A stretch of 64,000 nt of DNA from Phenylobacterium sp. Root1290 (lineage in GTDB: Bacteria; Pseudomonadota; Alphaproteobacteria; Caulobacterales; Caulobacteraceae), in assembly GCF_001425305.1 (NCBI RefSeq), contig NZ_LMEE01000001.1, positions 1,833,500-1,897,499 of the forward strand, given 5' to 3'. Position 1 is the first letter of the stretch. Each line of letters begins with the position of its first letter. Both the position numbers and the translations under genes were made by a program. Shown in pieces: positions 8,058 through 16,331 of the stretch. The notes below the pieces were generated by a model that saw nothing but the letters and a program-made list of their open reading frames with translations, had not been told where the DNA came from and made no database searches.

Positions 8058-9004
8058 GCGAACCCCTTATTCTCGCCGTCCCCTCCAAGGGCCGCCTGAA
8101 GGAGCAGGTCGAGGCCTGGCTCGGCGACTGCGGACTGAAATTGTCCGTGGCCGGCGGATCGCGCGGCTACATGGCCGAGCTGAAGGGCGTGCCCGGCATC
8201 CAGGTGCGCCTGCTGTCGGCCGGCGACATCGCCGAGGCGCTGGACGCCGGCGAGGTTCACCTCGGCATCACCGGCGAGGATCTGCTGCGTGAGCGCGGCG
8301 GCGACGTTGATGCGCGCCTGCTGCTGCTGCGCGCGCTGGGCTTCGGCCGTGCCGATCTTGTGGTCGCCGTGCCCAAGAGCTGGATCGACGTCGAGACCAT
8401 GGCCGACCTGGAGGAGGTGGGCCACGACCTGCTCGCCCGCTCCGGCCGCCGCATGCGCGTCGCCACCAAGTACCTCGTCCAGACCCGCGCCTTCTTCGCG
8501 CGGCACGGCGTCGCCGATTACCGGATCACCGAATCCGGCGGCGCGACCGAGGGCGCGCCCGCCGCCGGCTCGGCCGAGCTGGTGGTCGATATCACCACCA
8601 CGGGGGCGACCCTTGTCGCCAACGGCCTGAAGGTGCTGAGCGACGGCGTGATCCTGAAGAGTCAGGCCCAACTGACGGCCTCGCTGCGTGCATCCTGGAG
8701 CCAAGATCAACTTGCGGCGGCTGAAGGCCTGCTGCGGGTCATCGAGGCGCGCGCCGCGGCCCATGAAAGCGCCACCCTTATCTGGCCGTCCGACCCGCGC
8801 GAGGCGCCCGTCGTGGAGGCGCTGGTCGCCAGCGGCGCCAGTCGCCGCCCGAACGGGCTTCTGGTTCCGGCCGGGCGTATCGCCGAAGCGTCGATGGCGC
8901 TCACGGCCGCCGGAATCGGCCCGGTCACCGCATCGCGTCCCGACTTCGTCTACGAGGTTGGTTGTGTCTCGAGCGATGAACTACGCAGGCGGGTGCAGTT
9001 TTGA
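8054..9004 (+). CDS. hisG: ATP phosphoribosyltransferase, catalytic subunit
   Basis: Condenses ATP and PRPP to phosphoribosyl-ATP, the committed step of histidine synthesis. Visible are the opening LILAVPSKGRLKEQ, DVHLGITGEDLL-type segment near residue 70 and the PRPP loop ELVVDITTTGATL near residue 180. The start is the GTG overlapping the hisZ stop (GTGA). At 316 residues it is about 90 longer than the short HisG form that normally needs HisZ; the extra C-terminal part (from about 215) does not look like the canonical long-form regulatory domain to me. The stop codon lies inside an inverted repeat TTTTGACG-ATAC-CGTCAAAA (8999-9018). Confidence 0.93.
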   Translation: MSEPLILAVPSKGRLKEQVEAWLGDCGLKLSVAGGSRGYMAELKGVPGIQVRLLSAGDIAEALDAGEVHLGITGEDLLRERGGDVDARLLLLRALGFGRADLVVAVPKSWIDVETMADLEEVGHDLLARSGRRMRVATKYLVQTRAFFARHGVADYRITESGGATEGAPAAGSAELVVDITTTGATLVANGLKVLSDGVILKSQAQLTASLRASWSQDQLAAAEGLLRVIEARAAAHESATLIWPSDPREAPVVEALVASGASRRPNGLLVPAGRIAEASMALTAAGIGPVTASRPDFVYEVGCVSSDELRRRVQF

Positions 9005-9159
9005 CGATACCGTCAAAAAGAATCCCAAATCCGGCCGGAAAAGTCCCGCTCGCGGAAATCTGATCCATAATTCGCGGCGCTATCGATTTCGGCGCATTGA
9101 CTCGGGTCAGAAATTGCCGTTTTCTCAGTCCTGCGAGAGACATGGCGGCTACTAAGTCC

Positions 9160-9259
9160 GACAGTCTCCGGCGTTTCGGGGAGGAAACGCCCGCTCTACA
9201 AGAGCGACTGCTCAAAATAAGGCCCGCTGCGATTATCCCCCGCAGCGGGCCAAATTTTT
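9160..9259 (+). ncRNA. Candidate structured small RNA or long 3' UTR of hisG
   Basis: In the 357 bases without a gene between hisG and the M13 peptidase lie three consecutive hairpins on the plus strand. GGCGTTTC/GAAACGCC (9170-9191) has the loop GGGGAG, CGCTC/GAGCG (9192-9206) follows, and then a GC-rich terminator (9221-9251) with ATTTTT. This layout is that of a terminated small RNA, but I see no convincing promoter, so it could be a processed hisG 3' UTR. No known RNA family recognised. The rest of the gap (9019-9160) shows nothing. Confidence 0.45.
9221..9259 (+). terminator. Rho-independent terminator
   Basis: Perfect 11-bp stem GGCCCGCTGCG/CGCAGCGGGCC with a 9-base loop, followed by AAATTTTT. 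The other strand ends in TTATTTT, so it may work both ways. It closes the hisSZG unit or the small RNA upstream. Confidence 0.88.
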
Positions 9260-9302
9260 GCCCGACGAAATTTTTGACTTATATGTCAAAAAATATTCCG
9301 GG

Positions 9303-9338
9303 CCAAAGAAAAGGCGGCGTCCTTGTAGGAGCGCCGCC
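9303..9338 (-). terminator. Rho-independent terminator of the M13 peptidase gene
   Basis: On the minus strand GGCGGCG pairs with CGCCGCC (9332-9338 with 9313-9319), with an inner TCC/GGA extension. It is followed by TTTTCTTT and lies 24 bases after the stop of the peptidase gene. Confidence 0.85.
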
Positions 9339-9361
9339 CATCTCTCCGCATCAGTCGGGCG

Positions 9362-11407
9362 CTACCAGATCTTCACCCGGTCGCCGGGCGACAGATACAT
9401 GCCGTCGCCCTGCTTGACCCCGAAGGCCTCGTAGAACGCGTCGATGTTCTTCACCGGCACGTCGACGCGGTACTTCGGCGGCGAGTGCGGGTCGGAGACC
9501 AACTGCTGGCGCATCATGTCCTCGCGGTACTTGCCGCGCCACACCTGGGCCCAGCCGAGGAAGACGCGCTGATCGCCGGTCTGGCCTTCGATCACCGGCG
9601 CAGGCTGCCCCTTCAGCGACAGCCGATATGCGTCCAGCGCCACCAGCAGACCGCCCAGGTCGGCGATGTTCTCGCCCATGGTCAGATCGCCGTTGATGTG
9701 CGCGCCGGGCAGCACCTCGACCGCGGAGTATTGCTTGCCGAACTTCTCGGCCTGCGCGTTGAACTTCGCGGCGTCCTCGGCGGTCCACCATTCGGCCAGG
9801 CGCCCGTCGCCGTCCGACTTGCGGCCCTGATCGTCGAAGCCGTGGATGATCTCGTGGCCGATCACCCCGCCGATGGCGCCGTAGTTCACCGCCGGGTCGC
9901 CATCCGGGTCGAAGAACGGCGGCTGCAGGATGGCGGCCGGGAACGCGATCTCGTTCTTGGTGGACAGGTAGTAGGCGTTGATCGTCGCCGGGGTCATCAG
10001 CCACTCGGTCTTGTCGACCGGGCCGCCCAGGCGCGCGACGCGATAGTCCCAGTCGAAGGCGCTGGCCCGCTTGACGTTGCCATAGAGGTCGCCGTCCTTG
10101 ACCTCGATGGCCGAGAGGTCGCGCCACTTGTCGGGGTAGCCGATCTTCGAGCCGAACTTGGAGAGCTTCTCCAGGGCCTTGGTCTTGGTCTCCGGGCTCA
10201 TCCAGTCGAGGTTCTCGATCCGGCCCTTCATGGCGACTTTGATGTTGGCGACCAGCGCCTCCATCTTGGCCTTGCTCTCCGGCGGGAAGTAGGCCGCGAC
10301 ATAGAGCTTGCCCAGCGGGTCGCCCAGGTTGTTGTCGGTCGCCGCCACCGCGCGCTTCCAGCGCGGACGCTGCTCGGGCTGGCCGGACAAGGTCTTGTTG
10401 CGGAACTCGAAGCTGGCCTGGACGAAGTCTTTCGACAGGTAAGGCGCGGCCTGGTCGACCAGATGGAACGCCGACCACGCCTTCAGGGTGTCCAGCGGCG
10501 CGTCGGCGAAGATCTTGGCGATCTTGGGGAAGGCGGTGTTCTGCGCGACCACGACTCGGTCGGCCTTCTCCAGGTTCGCGCCCTTGAGGTACGCGGCCCA
10601 GTCGAAGCCCGGGGCGTACTTCTGCAGGTCGGCGACCGAGAACGGGTTGTAGGTCTTGTCGTCGTCGCGGCTCTCGGCCCGGGTCCACGAGGACTCGGCG
10701 ATCTGGGTCTCCAGGGCGACGATCGCTGCGGCGTGCTCGGCGGGCTTGTCCCAGCCGGCCAGGGTCAACTGCTTGGCGACATAGGCCTCATAGGCGGCCT
10801 TCTGGGTCTTGAAGCGGTCGCTCAGATAGTAGTCGCGGTCGGGCATGCCCAGGCCGCCCTGGTTGATATAGGTCGTGTACTGATCAGGCGCCTTGGCGTC
10901 GTCGTGGATGTAGGCGCCGAAGAACGAGCCGCCGAACTGGCGCATGGTCGCGCCCATCAGGCCGGCCAACTCGGTCTTGGTCTTGATCTTGCGGATCGCA
11001 GCCAGGTCCCCGGCCAGCGGCTTGGCGCCCAGGGCGTCGACCTTCGCCTCGTCCATGTAGCTGCGATAGAAGGCGCCGACCTGGGCTTCCTCGCCGGTCG
11101 CCGCCTTGTTGGTCGCGGCCTTCTCGGCCACGGCGCGCATGCGTTGCTGCGAAAGGTCCTGCAGCGCATCGAAGGCGCCAAAGCGAGAGCGGTCCGACGG
11201 GATCTCGAGCTTCTTCAGATAGGCGCCGTTGGCGTATTCGAAGAAGTCGTGCGACGGCGCGACGGAGGTGTCGCGGCCCGCCGTGTCGAAGCCCCAGGGT
11301 CCCATCCGGGGCGCCTTTGAAAGGTCCGGCAGGTCGTCCGCCAGCGCCGGAGCCGACACGCAGAGAAGGGCCGCGGCGGAAGCCGCGCCCAGCCAAAGGA
11401 TCTTCAT
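9362..11407 (-). CDS. M13 family zinc metallopeptidase (neprilysin-like, PepO-type)
   Basis: A secreted 681-residue peptidase. The ATG at 11407 (GAAGG upstream) gives a signal peptide ending in APALADD. The N-terminal M13 domain begins DTSVAPSHDFFEYANG. The catalytic domain has the zinc motif HEIIHGFDD near residue 520 and the third zinc ligand GENIADLGG near 579; C-terminal YREDMMRQQLVSDPHSPPKYR and the terminal VKIW are family features. It likely degrades peptides in the periplasm. It has its own terminator downstream, and a second hairpin separates it from the acyl-CoA synthetase gene upstream, so it is probably monocistronic. Confidence 0.93.
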   Translation of the reverse strand: MKILWLGAASAAALLCVSAPALADDLPDLSKAPRMGPWGFDTAGRDTSVAPSHDFFEYANGAYLKKLEIPSDRSRFGAFDALQDLSQQRMRAVAEKAATNKAATGEEAQVGAFYRSYMDEAKVDALGAKPLAGDLAAIRKIKTKTELAGLMGATMRQFGGSFFGAYIHDDAKAPDQYTTYINQGGLGMPDRDYYLSDRFKTQKAAYEAYVAKQLTLAGWDKPAEHAAAIVALETQIAESSWTRAESRDDDKTYNPFSVADLQKYAPGFDWAAYLKGANLEKADRVVVAQNTAFPKIAKIFADAPLDTLKAWSAFHLVDQAAPYLSKDFVQASFEFRNKTLSGQPEQRPRWKRAVAATDNNLGDPLGKLYVAAYFPPESKAKMEALVANIKVAMKGRIENLDWMSPETKTKALEKLSKFGSKIGYPDKWRDLSAIEVKDGDLYGNVKRASAFDWDYRVARLGGPVDKTEWLMTPATINAYYLSTKNEIAFPAAILQPPFFDPDGDPAVNYGAIGGVIGHEIIHGFDDQGRKSDGDGRLAEWWTAEDAAKFNAQAEKFGKQYSAVEVLPGAHINGDLTMGENIADLGGLLVALDAYRLSLKGQPAPVIEGQTGDQRVFLGWAQVWRGKYREDMMRQQLVSDPHSPPKYRVDVPVKNIDAFYEAFGVKQGDGMYLSPGDRVKIW

Positions 11408-11441
11408 CGGTATTATCGAGCCTTCTGAAGGTCTTAAACAG

Positions 11442-11474
11442 GTCGGGCGCGACCGTGGACCGGCCGCGCCCGAC
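11442..11474 (-). terminator. Probable terminator of the acyl-CoA synthetase gene
   Basis: Perfect 10-bp inverted repeat GTCGGGCGCG/CGCGCCCGAC with a 13-base loop, 24 bases past the stop. On the minus strand it is followed by CTGTTT, a weak U-tract. Confidence 0.6.
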
Positions 11475-11498
11475 AAGGCACGTTACTTTTTTGTTACG

Positions 11499-13130
11499 TT
11501 AGGCGTCGGTGGCCAGGGCGGCGATGGCCTGAGCCTTCAGCGCCTTGTAGTCCAGCTTGCCGTTCGGGGCGCGGGCCACGGGGGCCAGCACCAGTTCGCG
11601 CGGGGCCTTGTAGTCGGCCAGCAGGCTCTTCACGTGGGCCGACAGGTCGGCCAGCGTCGGCAGGTTTTCGCCGCCGAAGTCCACAATGGCGCCGATCCGC
11701 TCGCCGAAGCGCGGGTCGGGCAGGCCGACCACGGCCGCGTCGCGCACGCCCGGGAACCGCTTCAGAGCTTCCTCGACCTCTTCCGGGAAGACCTTCTCGC
11801 CGCCGGTGTTGATCACCTGCGAGCCGCGGCCCAGCAGGGTGATCGAGCCGTCCGTCTCGACGGTCGCCCAGTCGCCCGGAACGCTCCAGCGGCGGCCTTC
11901 GAAGGTGCGGAAGGTCTTGGCCGACTTTTCCTCGTCCTTGTAGTAGCCGACCGGGGTGTGGCCGCCGACGGCCACCAGGCCGCGGACGCCCGAACCGGCT
12001 TCGACGCGCACGCCGTCCTCGGTGAACACCGCCGCATTCGGGCCGGTCACGAACTTCGCGGTGCTGGTGGCTTGGCCGGCGCCGGACGTCGACGACGCCA
12101 AGCCCAGGGCTTCCGAAGAGCCCAGGCTGTCCATCAGCATCACGTTCGGCAGGTGCTTCAGCAGGCCCTGCTTGTTCTCCAGGCCCCACATGGCGCCCGA
12201 CGAGGCGATGCGCTTCAGCGACGGCATGGCCCAGCGGCCGGGATTGGCCTCCAGCGTCTCGAGCATCGGCGCGGCGAAGGCCGGGCCGACGATGATCAGG
12301 CCCGACGCCTCCAGGCGCTCGACTTCGTCGAACAGCACGGCCGGATCGAACTTGCGGCCGGTCAGGGTCGCCACCGCGCCGCCGCCGATCAGGGTGCCGA
12401 ACGAGATGAACTGGCCAGTGGCGTGCATCAGCGGCGCGACCGGGATCGTGATGTTGAGAGGCGCGCCCGAGGCGTCGACGGCCTTGGCGCGTTCGCCGGC
12501 CTCTTCCACGCGCTCGATCGGGCCCAGGCCCAGCAGCAGGTTGGCGCCGCCGCCCAGGGCCTTGAACAGATCCTCCTGGCGCCACATCACGCCCTTGGGC
12601 ATGCCGGTCGTGCCGCCGGTGTACATGATCAGCAGGTCGTCGGCGGTGCGGCCCCAGGGAGCCTCGAACCGATCGGCGCCGGCCGCGACGATGGCGTCGT
12701 AGTCCGCCGCCCATTCCGGGACCGGATGGCCGGCTTCCGGCACCGCGATCCAGATCTTCACCTTGGGCAGGCGGCCGCGCACCTTGTCGGCCATTTCGGC
12801 GAACGACGCGTGGAACACCACGGCCTCGGCGTCGGCGTTGTCGAACAGGTAGGTCAGCTCGTCGCCGCCGTAGCGATAGTTGGTGTTGAACGGCGCCAGG
12901 CCGGCCTTGAAGGCGGCGTAGTAGCTCTCGAGATACTCGGGGCCGTTATAGAGGTAGGCCGCGACCTTCGACTGCTGGCTCAGGCCGGCGTCGACCATGG
13001 CCTTGGCCAGGGCGTTCGCCCGGCGGTCGAACTCATTCCAGGTGATCTTCCGCTCGCCGTGGATCAGGGCGGGGCGATCAGGTGTGGCGCTCGCCACGGA
13101 CTCCCAAAGGTTGGCATAATTCCAAACCAA
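11499..13130 (-). CDS. Acyl-CoA synthetase (AMP-binding, fatty-acid-CoA ligase type)
   Basis: Adenylates a carboxylic acid and transfers it to CoA. 543 residues. The AMP-binding P-loop A3 motif is YTGGTTGMPKG (residues 170-180), the A5-type region has DSLGSSEALG near 327, A7/A8 is PGDWATVETDGSITLLGRGSQ near 420-440, and the A10 lysine lies in PNGKLDYKALK near 525. This pattern resembles the FadD3/FadD17-like 'acyl-CoA synthetase' group. The start is TTG, supported by GGAGG six bases upstream; that Shine-Dalgarno lies in a perfect inverted repeat. The chain length of the substrate cannot be read. Confidence 0.9.
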   Translation of the reverse strand: MVWNYANLWESVASATPDRPALIHGERKITWNEFDRRANALAKAMVDAGLSQQSKVAAYLYNGPEYLESYYAAFKAGLAPFNTNYRYGGDELTYLFDNADAEAVVFHASFAEMADKVRGRLPKVKIWIAVPEAGHPVPEWAADYDAIVAAGADRFEAPWGRTADDLLIMYTGGTTGMPKGVMWRQEDLFKALGGGANLLLGLGPIERVEEAGERAKAVDASGAPLNITIPVAPLMHATGQFISFGTLIGGGAVATLTGRKFDPAVLFDEVERLEASGLIIVGPAFAAPMLETLEANPGRWAMPSLKRIASSGAMWGLENKQGLLKHLPNVMLMDSLGSSEALGLASSTSGAGQATSTAKFVTGPNAAVFTEDGVRVEAGSGVRGLVAVGGHTPVGYYKDEEKSAKTFRTFEGRRWSVPGDWATVETDGSITLLGRGSQVINTGGEKVFPEEVEEALKRFPGVRDAAVVGLPDPRFGERIGAIVDFGGENLPTLADLSAHVKSLLADYKAPRELVLAPVARAPNGKLDYKALKAQAIAALATDA

Positions 13131-13136
13131 GACGAT

Positions 13137-13159
13137 CCTCCATTCTTAAAATATGGAGG
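13137..13159 (-). promoter_or_regulatory. Hairpin that can mask the Shine-Dalgarno of the acyl-CoA synthetase
   Basis: On the minus strand CCTCCAT (13159-13153) and ATGGAGG (13143-13137) form a perfect 7-bp stem with a 9-base AU-rich loop. The second arm contains the GGAGG that serves the TTG start at 13130. It could also be a DNA operator. Confidence 0.5.
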
Positions 13160-13231
13160 GCATAGACGACGTGGGGGGCGGCGCTGTCAACGCCGCCCGT
13201 TGGCCGTCGCGCCGCCTTGTCGCGCAACGCC

Positions 13232-13726
13232 TCAGTGATGGTGATGGGCTTCGGCCGCCGGCGCCTTGCCGGGAGCTGCGCCCGGCGCTGCGGCGGCCAC
13301 CTGGAACTCGACCTTCAGCCGCGCGCCGCTCTTGAACACCAGCGTCGCCGGCAGCTTGTCGCCGAGCTTGGTCGGCTTGGTCAGGCCCAGGAACATGACG
13401 TGATAGCCGCCAGGGGCGAAGGCCACCTGCTTGCCCGGCGGGATCGTCACCCCGGCGTCCTGGCGCTCCATCTTCATGACGCCGCCGGCGGTGGAGGTGC
13501 GATGCACCTCGGTCTTGCGCGCGGCCGTGGTCTCGACGGCGACCAGGGCGTCGGCCGCCGCGCCGCGATTGACGATGGTCAGGAACCCGCCGCCGTTGCC
13601 GCCCGCCGCGGCGGGGCGGCTCCAGGGGCTGACGGCCTCCAGCGCGCCAAGTCGGTAGGTCGCCGCCTGTGAGGCGCCGGAGAAGGCCAGAACCGCCGCG
13701 GCGGCGAGGATCGGAAGATGTCGCAT
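13232..13726 (-). CDS. Periplasmic copper chaperone PCu(A)C
   Basis: A secreted 164-residue protein of the PCu(A)C (DUF461) family, which carries Cu(I) to cytochrome oxidase CuA centres or other periplasmic targets. A signal peptide ends in SGASQA. The copper-binding pattern HxnMx~10...HxM is visible: EVHRTS, then VMKM about 10 residues later, then GGYHVMFLGL. A C-terminal EAHHHH tail adds metal ligands. GAGGAAG precedes the ATG. It lies 10 bases downstream of the YcnI gene and is the last gene of the copper cluster running from 16724 to 13232. Confidence 0.9.
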   Translation of the reverse strand: MRHLPILAAAAVLAFSGASQAATYRLGALEAVSPWSRPAAAGGNGGGFLTIVNRGAAADALVAVETTAARKTEVHRTSTAGGVMKMERQDAGVTIPPGKQVAFAPGGYHVMFLGLTKPTKLGDKLPATLVFKSGARLKVEFQVAAAAPGAAPGKAPAAEAHHHH

Positions 13727-13736
13727 GGGGCTTCCT

Positions 13737-14225
13737 CTAGTGCTGATGGGCTTCGGCCGAAGCGGCCTTGGGCGTGACGACGAGCGCCGGGGCAGGATGG
13801 GAGGCGCGCTCGCCCGGAGCGGGAATCTCCGTCCACTGGCTCTGCTCGGCGCCGCAGGACTGAACGGTAGGGAAATAGAGGTTCGCCGCTTCGTCGGGCA
13901 GTTTGAACAGCACCGCGAACTCGTCGAACTGGTCGGCGGGCAGCTCGCCGCGCCAGGTCAGGGCCGTGACCTTGCCGTCCTGGCGCTCGATTTCCAGCGC
14001 CCAGCCGGGTTTCGGCTGGGGCCGGGCCGAGGCCATCTGCGGCGGGATCTCGATGCGCAGCGCCGTGGTCGCGGCCTCGCCGCAACCGTGTCCGACGCGG
14101 AAGACGACCGCCTGGTAGGCGCCAGCGCTCGCGCGGCCGGGGTCGGCGACCACGTGCGCGGCGGCGGCCGCGGGCAGGGCGGCGATGGCCGCCGCGCCGA
14201 TCATCAGGGTTCTCAGAACGCCCAT
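13737..14225 (-). CDS. YcnI family copper-binding protein (DUF1775)
   Basis: A 162-residue exported protein. The signal peptide (MGVLRTLMIGAAAIAALP...) ends with AAAAHVV, so the mature protein would start with the histidine that binds copper in YcnI proteins. Family features are FRVGHGCGEAATTALRIEIP, the tryptophan in KPGWALEI and PTVQSCG. It ends AEAHQH, another probable metal tail. The ATG at 14225 overlaps the 3' end of the TonB-receptor gene by 13 bases. An upstream in-frame extension exists but is receptor sequence in another frame, so I rejected it. Confidence 0.9.
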   Translation of the reverse strand: MGVLRTLMIGAAAIAALPAAAAAHVVADPGRASAGAYQAVVFRVGHGCGEAATTALRIEIPPQMASARPQPKPGWALEIERQDGKVTALTWRGELPADQFDEFAVLFKLPDEAANLYFPTVQSCGAEQSQWTEIPAPGERASHPAPALVVTPKAASAEAHQH

Positions 14226-16264
14226 GTCACGCCTCCGAACACCGAACGGCCTTCGCCGGGATAAAAGACCGCCTTCGACGCGCTCGGCAGCCGCGCGTCG
14301 GTGATGGCGCTGAAGTTCGAGACGTACCGCTCGTCGGCCAGGTTCCGGGCCTCGACGAACAGGCTGACCCCATTGGGGCCGCGCCAGCCGCCGCCCAGCG
14401 ACCAGACCGCATAGGACGGCGCCTTCAAGGTGTTGGCGTAGTCCACATAGGTGTCTGTGATCGACCATTCGACCGAGGGCGCGATGAACCAGCCGCTGGC
14501 GTGATCGTAGCGCAGTTCGGCCCTGTAGAGGTGCTCCGGAACGACCGGCAGCCGGTTGTCGCCATAGACGCTGTCGCCATCGAAGTGGAAGTCCGACCAG
14601 GCGTAGGTCTGGCGCAGCCGCGCGCCGCCGATGCGCCAGTCCACCCCGGCCTCCAGGCCCTGGTGGATCGTCGGGCCGGCGTTGAAGGTCGCGGCCGGGA
14701 TGCTGGGCGAAACCACGAAGTTCAGCAGCTCGTTTTCGAGTTCGGCGCGGTAGAGCGCGAGATCCCAAGAGAAGGCGCCGCGCCGGCCGCGCGTCCCCAC
14801 CTCGGCGGTCCAGGCCTCCTGGGCTTCCAGCGGCGCAAAGCCGACGAACGGCCCGGTCTGGGCCAGGGCGCTGAAGTTCGGCGGCTCGACCGACTTGGTC
14901 AGGTTGGCGAAGGCCTGGGCGCCGTCCTGCGCCTGCCACAGCAGGCCGATCCGCGGCGCGAACCACTCATAGGTGATGGAGCGGTCGGCGGTCGGGTTGA
15001 GGTTGTTGCGGAACTGCCGGTTGGCCGAGCCCAGCGACCCGCCGCCGACCACGGCCAGCTGGTCGGTCACGAACACGCGGCCCTCGGCGAAGACGTCCAG
15101 CGCGCGGGCGTTCTGCCGGCTGTCCGCCCGTTTCTCGCCCTTCGACGACTTCAGGTTCACCCATTGCAGCGCGTCGAGGTCGCCCAGCCGCGCCGAGGCG
15201 CCGACGAATAGATCAGCGCGGCGGCCGGCCACTTCGCCCTCGACGTCCAGCCGCCCGAATGCGCCCCAGTTGCGGCTTTCCTGGTCGATGACCTGGAAGA
15301 TCGGGTGGTCCAGGTCCTTCCAAGCGGCATAGACGCCGCCCTCGAAGACCGCGTTGTCGGCCACACGCCAGCGTGTCTGCAGGGTTCCGCGCACGCTGCG
15401 CATGTTGCGCTGGTACTCGTTCGCCAGGTTGCCGGGACTGGCCTTGCGCGGGTTGTCGAGCGCCTGGGCGAGCTCGACCGAGCCGGGGATCTCCTGGTCG
15501 ACATTGTGCCCCGACAGGATGAAGCGCAGTTCCTGGTCCTCGCCGAAAGTGCGGCCGACGTTGAGCGAGACGTGCTGGGCGGTCTGGTCGCTCTGTTCGC
15601 GCCAGCCATTGGCGGAAATGGCTGTGGCGGCGGCGAACATGTCCCACTCGCCCCACTGCCGGGCGACCTCGCCGTGGCCGCGGATCGTGCGGTACGAGCC
15701 GCCGTCCAACCGCAGCATGTTCCGGGCGCCGGCGTCCTTGCCGGTCGGCGTGACCATGTTGATCGCCCCGCCCAGCAGCGCGCCGCCGAAGCGCAGGGCG
15801 TTGCCGCCCTTGTAGACCTCGGTGAAGCGGGCGATCAGCGGATCGATCTGCTGGAAGTCGCCGAAGCCGTCGGCTTCGTTGAACGGCACCCCGTCCTGGG
15901 CCAGCAGGGTTCCGCGGTTGTGGTTGGGGTTCCCGATGCCCGACCCGCGGATCGCCAGGCGCGTATCGTCGCCCCACTTCTTCTGGGCGTAGACGCCCGG
16001 CACGTCGCGCAGGGTTTCGGACAGCCCCTGGGCATAGCGGTCGCGATAGGCCTCGGCGGAGATCACCGCCACGGCGCCCGGGGTCTCCGATAGCCGGCGG
16101 CGGGCGTCGGCGACGACCGGCGGGTCTTCGGGATCGGGATTGGCGGTGACGATCACCGCATCAACCAGCGCCCCGGCTTCGTCGGCGTGGGCGAGGGCGG
16201 GCATGGAAAGGGCCGTGGCGGCGAGCAGCAGCGCGCGCGGCGAGGCGCGCAGGAAAGCGAACAT
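14213..16264 (-). CDS. TonB-dependent receptor, probable copper uptake
   Basis: A 683-residue outer-membrane gated channel. The signal peptide ends MPALAHADE. The plug domain follows at about residues 55-165 (RRLSETPGAVAVIS, LRDVPGVYAQKK, RLAIRGSGIG), then a 22-strand barrel ending in the aromatic VFGGVTWAF. There is no histidine-rich loop. A copper role is inferred only from its neighbours, DUF2946 upstream and YcnI plus PCu(A)C downstream; by itself it resembles siderophore-type receptors. The start could also be TTG at 16270, two codons earlier; AGGGA lies at an acceptable distance from either. Confidence 0.88.
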   Translation of the reverse strand: MFAFLRASPRALLLAATALSMPALAHADEAGALVDAVIVTANPDPEDPPVVADARRRLSETPGAVAVISAEAYRDRYAQGLSETLRDVPGVYAQKKWGDDTRLAIRGSGIGNPNHNRGTLLAQDGVPFNEADGFGDFQQIDPLIARFTEVYKGGNALRFGGALLGGAINMVTPTGKDAGARNMLRLDGGSYRTIRGHGEVARQWGEWDMFAAATAISANGWREQSDQTAQHVSLNVGRTFGEDQELRFILSGHNVDQEIPGSVELAQALDNPRKASPGNLANEYQRNMRSVRGTLQTRWRVADNAVFEGGVYAAWKDLDHPIFQVIDQESRNWGAFGRLDVEGEVAGRRADLFVGASARLGDLDALQWVNLKSSKGEKRADSRQNARALDVFAEGRVFVTDQLAVVGGGSLGSANRQFRNNLNPTADRSITYEWFAPRIGLLWQAQDGAQAFANLTKSVEPPNFSALAQTGPFVGFAPLEAQEAWTAEVGTRGRRGAFSWDLALYRAELENELLNFVVSPSIPAATFNAGPTIHQGLEAGVDWRIGGARLRQTYAWSDFHFDGDSVYGDNRLPVVPEHLYRAELRYDHASGWFIAPSVEWSITDTYVDYANTLKAPSYAVWSLGGGWRGPNGVSLFVEARNLADERYVSNFSAITDARLPSASKAVFYPGEGRSVFGGVTWAF

Positions 16265-16331
16265 GTTCAAGAAGGTCCCTGGACGAACGAGAGAAGCCGC
16301 AGGCGCTCAAGCGCATGCGGGCGAATTCAGC

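Noticed and set aside
9097..9417. ORF of 106 codons after hisG
   Set aside because: It runs through two terminator hairpins and the end of the M13 peptidase gene; not a credible protein.
11481..11500. GTTAC-N6-GTTAC repeat before the end of the acyl-CoA synthetase gene
   Set aside because: It is a short direct repeat rather than a palindrome and has no clear role; the nearby GC hairpin is the better terminator candidate.
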